Positions 58,717 through 64,000 of a DNA stretch of 64,000 nucleotides are shown here, piece after piece. The stretch comes from Lepturacanthus savala (lineage: Eukaryota > Chordata > Actinopteri > Scombriformes > Trichiuridae). The DNA lies in contig JARUPU010000033.1 of NCBI GenBank assembly GCA_030544235.1, positions 1,488,001-1,552,000 on the forward strand, written 5' to 3'. How positions within the stretch are numbered: the first letter of the stretch is position 1; every line of letters begins with the position of its first letter. The position numbers and the translations under genes were made by a program. Below the pieces are notes generated by a model that saw nothing but the letters and a program-made list of their open reading frames with translations, was not told the DNA's origin and did not search any database.

Positions 58717-59348
58717 TGGTCTTTTTCCTTTTGCAACTCCTCTTGTGGTGCAGATAGAAACAGAGCACGGGTACGCTCTCTGTATCCCTCTCTCCACCAC
58801 CCCACCAATTTGTTTGTCCTGTGCCACATGTCTGTCTGCATTTGCCAAATACTGCAGCTACATATTGATGCATTTTATATAGTTTTGGTTGTCCCCTTGA
58901 GACTTTGAAAGTCGTCACTGTGCGTAAATGTCTAACTAATACAAGGTTTTGTTTTCCTTTCTCTAGAATGTAAACAGGTCAGCTAAATTCCTAAGTTAGG
59001 TAGGTATTCTTGTCATTACGACAGGAACCTGGTAAAATCATTGAACAGTTGGAAGGAAGTTCAGATCTTGGTCAAGTCAACAGCTGCAACATCTCCATTG
59101 TCCACCTGGAAGATACACACACAAACTTATACTGTCATGTTATGCAGAACAAAGAATAAAAGAATGGAAATAAGTAAATATGGGATAACTTATATGCATC
59201 ATTCTAACAATGACCATGTTGACTTACTGTGGAGAAACATGGAGTAGGAGTAGAGAACAAGCAAGACTTATTAGTCATTTTATAATCTGCTTGGTTGTTG
59301 TGTTTTTCCAGTTAATGCATCTACACTGTAATATCACTAAAGAATTTT
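58717..59348. other. No recognised feature (right copy)
   Basis: Mirror of 17,756-18,387. The two arms differ by a two-base indel near 58,805, where the left reads CAAATATGGTGG and the right CAAATTGGTGG. Confidence 0.45.
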
Positions 59349-60015
59349 AATGGTCATTGATAGTAACTGGTCTGCTCACTTTACCACCTTCTACAGCGGC
59401 TCCACTGACAGCATCCTGACCTACAACATCACTTCCTGGTTCAGGAGCTGTAGTTTCCATGGACAACAAAAACAGCCAATTAGGACTGATGAAGACTGCC
59501 TACAGAACCGTTGCTGCTCCTGTCTCATCCTGATGGCGCTCTACCAACAGCAATGCATTCACACAGCTACCTCCACCATCAAAGACCCACTCCACCCTTC
59601 ACTATGATCAACAGGTTTTACAAGCTGTAGGGCTTCAAGTGGACTGAATCCCCCCACACACACACTCACTGATACCCTGAACCCCCCAAACACACACCAC
59701 CCCCCCAGCTGGACAACAACCAAGGACAAGGTTTGAACTGATTTAAGGACATGTCTGAATTACTTTAAACAGCACTGGATTGGAGACATTGAAGCACCTT
59801 TTACTGAACCTCTGAAATTATTTGGTTATTAATGCTGTGAAATACTGTTTTTAAATATGTGATTGAAAATATATTTTTTTATAGATAGAATTTTTTAGTA
59901 ATCATTTAATCACCATTTTTTATGTAATGTCAATGATGAGAAGCAATTTAATTTCAGACTGAATGTAAATGTGGAGTGAAATGACAATAAAGTGAACTTT
60001 GAATCTAGAATCTAA
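59349..60015 (+). mobile_element. Probable LINE 3' end remnant (right copy)
   Basis: Mirror of 17,089-17,755: TTFYSGSTDSILTYNITSWF, then STIKDPLHPSL, then a non-coding tail ending AATAAAGTGAACTTTGAATC. Family unassigned. Confidence 0.45.
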
Positions 60016-60539
60016 TGTCTGAGGATTTTAATAACATACATAGATGTACTGTGAAGGTTTTAGGTTAAGTATGTTATACATGGATATTAATACATTAGAT
60101 ATAGATATTTTATGCAAGTGACATAAATACATGAATAAATTAATTTAAATAAAATAATGTATTAAGGAGGTATATAGCTACATATCAAAGACATGGCATC
60201 TCATAAGAATACCCTCCTCAATGATGATGTTGGAAAATATCTTAGATGATAGAATTCAGAATTTTTGAGTTAGAAGCAGTTGGTCTGTGTCAGTGATGTC
60301 ATCATCACCATGGAAAGACCACAGCTTCGTGACTGAGCTGATTTCTCTAAAAGACATGAAAGCTGATTGGTCAATAGTTTTTCATCAATAACTTTGGATT
60401 TAAAGTCCCCACAACCATCAAACTTTGTAGTATTAATAAAGAGGACCCCAGCATCCCATCCATGGTATCACGACCATTATAAAACTCCAGCAAGGACTCC
60501 CAACAGCCCAGACCCAACTCACAATTTCCGCGTGAATTG

Positions 60540-60900
60540 CTTTAACTTTACTTCTCATCATTACAGACATTGATTTCAACAACAACATCATTACATACTC
60601 ACAATACATTTTAACTTTTAATTTAATGTTAGTATAGGCATTTCAGGCACTAGAGTGCGTTTGACCACTGTTGTTGACACAGTTGTTCTTCCTTGTACCC
60701 ACTGGTGTATGTAAAGCCTTATATTTGAGATTGAACAAGGCCTTCCCATGGCTTCTTGATGAAATTATTTAAATTCATGTGGCCTTCTGTCACCTTTGTG
60801 CTGTTCCTGTAATAACCCCAGTGGTGACCTTTATGCCAAAAGAATTTCACTTTGTTACTATAGATGTCTGGATTCTGGATGTCTGGAAAACGATATCGGA
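60540..60900 (-). repeat. Satellite-adjacent ~360-bp module, copy 3 (inverted)
   Basis: Near-identical mirror of copy 1, abutting reversed satellite at TATCGGA/CTTTCCCAGGTG. Confidence 0.88.
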
Positions 60901-61560
60901 CTTTCCCAGGTGAATTTCTAATCCAAAACTATACCATTGCACATAAAATGAAAGGTAAATAAGATTTTCTGTAAAAAAATATTGCACTGATTAGGCCGAC
61001 ATAGCTTTCTATCTTATTGTGCTCTTCAGAATGAGAGAAAGATTCTGGAGCCATAAAAACTTTAAAACATGAACCACATGAAAACAATAGCTTTCCCAGG
61101 TGAATTCTTAATGTAAAACTATACCATTGTACATAAAATCAAAGGTAAACAAGATTTTCTGTAAAACTCTTATGGTTTTACAGAAAATCTTGAAAGGTAT
61201 GTAGGCCTGATTAGGCCTACATACCTTTTTATCTTTTAGGCTCTTCAGACCGAGAGAATGCTTCTGGAGCCATAAAAAGTTTAAAACATGAACCACATGA
61301 AAACAATAGCTTTTCCAGGTGAATTTGTAGTTCAAAACTATACCGTTTTACGTAAAGTAAAAGGTAAACAAGATTTTCTGTAAAAATATTGCACTGATTT
61401 AGACGTACATCACTTTTTATCTTATTGTGCTCTTCAGACCGAGAGAAAGCTTCGGGAGCCATAAAAAGTTTAAAACATGAACCAAATGAAAACAATAGCT
61501 TTCCCAGATGAAATTCTAATCCCAAACTATACCATTTCACACAAAGTAAAAGGTAAATAA
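60901..61560 (-). repeat. Degenerate edge of the right satellite array
   Basis: Mirror of 15,524-16,202, including the two hairpins at 61,150-61,226. Edge monomers of the two arrays match closely, in contrast to inner monomers. Confidence 0.9.
61150..61226. repeat. Two adjacent perfect hairpins (right copy)
   Basis: 18-bp arms at 61,150-61,167 and 61,175-61,192, then 14-bp arms at 61,195-61,208 and 61,213-61,226. Mirror of 15,877-15,953. Confidence 0.9.
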
Positions 61561-64000
61561 GATTTTCTGTAAAAATATTTCACTGATTTAGATGTACATG
61601 GCTTTTTACCTCATTGTGCTCTTCCGACCGAGAGAATGCATATGGAGCAATAAAAACTTTAAAACACAAACCACATGAAAACAATATCTTTTCCAGGTGA
61701 ATTTCTGATCCAAAACTATGCCATTTCACATAAAGTAAAAGGTAAATAAGATTTTCTATAAAAATATTGTACTGATTTAGGTCTACATAGCATTTTGTCT
61801 TTTTGTGCTCTTCAGACCGAGAGAATGCATATGGAGCAATAAAAACTTTAAAACATAAACCACATGAAAACAATAGCTTTTCCAGGTGAATTTCTGATCC
61901 AAAACAATACCATTTTACATATAGTAAATGGTAAATGATATTTTCTATGAAAATATTGAACTGATTTAGGCCTATATAGCTTTTTGTCTTTTTGGGCTCT
62001 TCAGACCGAGAGAATGCATATGGAGCAATAAAAAGTTTAAAACACAAACCACATGAAAACAATAGCTTTTCCAGGTGAATTTCTGATCCAAAACTATACC
62101 ATTTTACATATAGTAAAAGGTAAATAAGATTTTCTGTAAAAATATTGTACTGATTTAGGCCTACATAGCTTTTGGTCTTTTTGTGCTCTTCCGACCGAGA
62201 GAATGCATATGGAGCAATAAAACTTTAAAACACAAACCACATGAAAACAATAGCTTTTCCAGGTGAATTTCTGATCCAAAACTATACCATTTCACATAAA
62301 GTAAAAGGTAAATAAGTTTTTCTATGAAAATATTGTACTGATTTAGGCCTATATAGCTTTTTGTCTTTTTGGGCTCTTCAGACCGAGAGAATGCATATGG
62401 AGCAATAAAAACTTTAAAACACAAACCACATGAAAACAATAGCTTTTCCAGGTGAATTTCTGATCCAAAACTATACCATTTTACATATAGTAAAAGGTAA
62501 ATAAGATTTTCTGTAAAAATATTGTACTGATTTAGGCCTACATAGCTTTTGGTCTTTTTGTGCTCTTCCGACCGAGAGAATGCATATGGAGCAATAAAAA
62601 CTTTAAAACACAAACCACATGAAAACAATAGCTTTTCCAGGTGAATTTCTGATCCAAAACTATACCATTTCACATAAAGTAAAAGGTAAATAAGTTTTTC
62701 TATAAAAATATTGTACTGATTTAGGCCTATATAGCTTTTTGTCTTTTTGGGCTCTTCAGACCGAGAGAATGCATATGGAGCAATAAAAACTTTAAAACAC
62801 AAACCACATGAAAACAATAGCTTTTCCAGGTGAATTTCCGATCCAAAACTATACCATTTCACATAAAGTAAAAGGTAAATAAGTTTTTCTATAAAAATAT
62901 TGTACTGATTTAGGCCTTATATAGCTTTTTGTCTTTTTGGGCTCTTCAGACCGAGAGAATGCATATGGAGCAATAAAAACTTTAAAACACAAACCACATG
63001 AAAACAATAGCTTTTCCAGGTGAATTTCTGATCCAAAACTATACCATTTTACATAAAGTAAAAGGTAAATAAGTTTTTCTATAAAAATATTGTACTGATT
63101 TAGGCCTATATAGCTTTTTGTCTTTTTGGGCTCTTCAGACCGAGAGAATGCATATGGAGCAATAAAAACTTTAAAACACAAACCACATGAAAACAATAGC
63201 TTTTCCAGGTGAATTTCTGATCCAAAACTATACCATTTCACATAAAGTAAAAGGTAAATAAGTTTTTCTATAAAAATATTGTACTGATTTAGGCCTATAT
63301 AGCTTTTTGTCTTTTTGGGCTCTTCAGACCGAGAGAATGCATATGGAGCAATAAAAACTTTAAAACACAAACCACATGAAAACAATAGCTTTTCCAGGTG
63401 AATTTCTGATCCAAAATTATACCATTTCACATAAAGTAAAAGGTAAATAAGTTTTTCTATAAAAATATTGTACTGATTTAGGCCTATATAGCTTTTTGTC
63501 TTTTTGGGCTCTTCAGACCGAGAGAATGCATATGGAGCAATAAAAACTTTAAAACACAAACCACATGAAAACAATAGCTTTTCCAGGTGAATTTCTGATC
63601 CAAAACTATGCCATTTCACATAAAATAAAAGGTAAATAAGTTTTTTTGTAAAAATATTGTACTGATTTAGGCCTATATAGCTTTTTGTCTTTTTGGGCTC
63701 TTCAGACCGAGAGAATGCATATGGAGCAATAAAAACTTTAAAACAGAAACCACATGAAAACAATAGCTTTTCCAGGTGAATTTCTGATCCAAAACTATAC
63801 CATTTCACATAAAGTAAAAGGTAAATAAGATTTTCTATAAAAATATTGTTCTGATTTAGGCTTACATAGCTTTTTGTCTTTTTGTTCTCTTCAGACTGAG
63901 AGAATGCATATGGAGCAATAAAAACTTTAAAACACAAACCACATGAAAACAATAGCTTTTCCAGGTGAATTTCTGATCCAAAACTATACCATTTCACATA
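61561..64000 (-). repeat. 189-bp satellite array, reverse orientation
   Basis: About 13 core monomers of the same satellite, inverted, running off the window end. The two monomers next to the edge (with KCYVDL and HNEVKSHVHL readings) match the left array. Further in, the order of variant monomers differs, so the arrays were rearranged independently after the inversion-duplication. The array continues beyond the window. Confidence 0.95.

Larger units (their letters stand above)
41556..61800 (-). repeat. Right arm of giant inverted repeat
   Basis: Reverse complement of the left arm, starting inside intron 1 of the P2X7-like gene (TTTTTATTTTTATAGG near 41,556) and running through every nested element in mirror order to the satellite junction at 60,901 and about 900 bases into the satellite. 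Relative to the left arm it lacks about 57 bases near 41,665. It carries extra stops in the P2X7-like and protease genes, an extra frameshift in L1 ORF1 and a shorter TG/AC run. Confidence 0.93.

Noticed and set aside
15300..61800. The palindrome as a simple hairpin-read assembly artefact
   Set aside because: Not excluded, but not favoured: the arms differ by many substitutions, indels and microsatellite lengths, and the spacer of about 5.9 kb is asymmetric. It still needs spanning reads.
1..64000. tRNA, rRNA or snRNA genes
   Set aside because: No box A/B pairs, rRNA core motifs or snRNA signatures were recognised by eye on either strand.

Overview
The window looks like repeat-rich heterochromatin from a teleost fish. 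It carries several repeat families typical of fish genomes: an EnSpm/CACTA-like transposase gene, an L1-type LINE, a Helitron-like gene with a cysteine-protease domain and a PIF1-type helicase, hAT and piggyBac-like short elements, and an exon encoding a P2X7-cytoplasmic-domain-like zinc motif. Introns with GT-AG borders are visible. No bacterial gene organisation is present, and the long open frames over the first 16 kb are satellite DNA. The species cannot be named from the sequence. All family assignments are from motif recognition, not database search.

Layout. (1) 1-16,202: a head-to-tail array of an AT-rich 189-bp satellite with local higher-order repeats and a degenerate right edge. (2) 16,203-35,645: about 19.4 kb of nested mobile elements (left arm). 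(3) 35,677-36,727: an inverted copy of the ~360-bp sequence that follows the satellite at 16,203, leading into a short, diverged satellite array in reverse orientation. (4) 36,728-41,555: a central spacer with a retroviral gag-protease remnant, short element ends, a degenerate tandem repeat, a short interstitial telomeric repeat and the presumed first exon of the P2X7-like gene. (5) 41,556-60,900: a nearly identical inverted copy of the left arm (paired positions sum to about 77,103-77,158). (6) 60,901-64,000: the same 189-bp satellite in reverse orientation. The window is therefore a giant inverted repeat with ~19.4-20.3 kb arms capped by inverted satellite arrays.

Order of events readable in each arm: an EnSpm/CACTA-like element (transposase pseudogene, terminus at 32,213) was hit by an L1-type LINE (target duplication AAGTGCACC); the LINE was later hit by a 785-bp hAT-type element (8-bp target duplication with one mismatch). 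Next to them lie a Helitron-like gene on the opposite strand (SGNH-like segment, proline-rich linker exons, C76-like cysteine protease, ladder repeats, C-terminal half of a PIF1 helicase, no Rep domain) and a P2X7-like gene. Some lesions are shared by both arms and so predate the duplication, for example a lost aspartate in the LINE reverse transcriptase. Others are private: the right arm has extra stops in the protease and P2X7-like genes, while the left P2X7-like gene is open but lacks its first exon. No gene here is clearly a functional host gene; the P2X7-like one is the best candidate.
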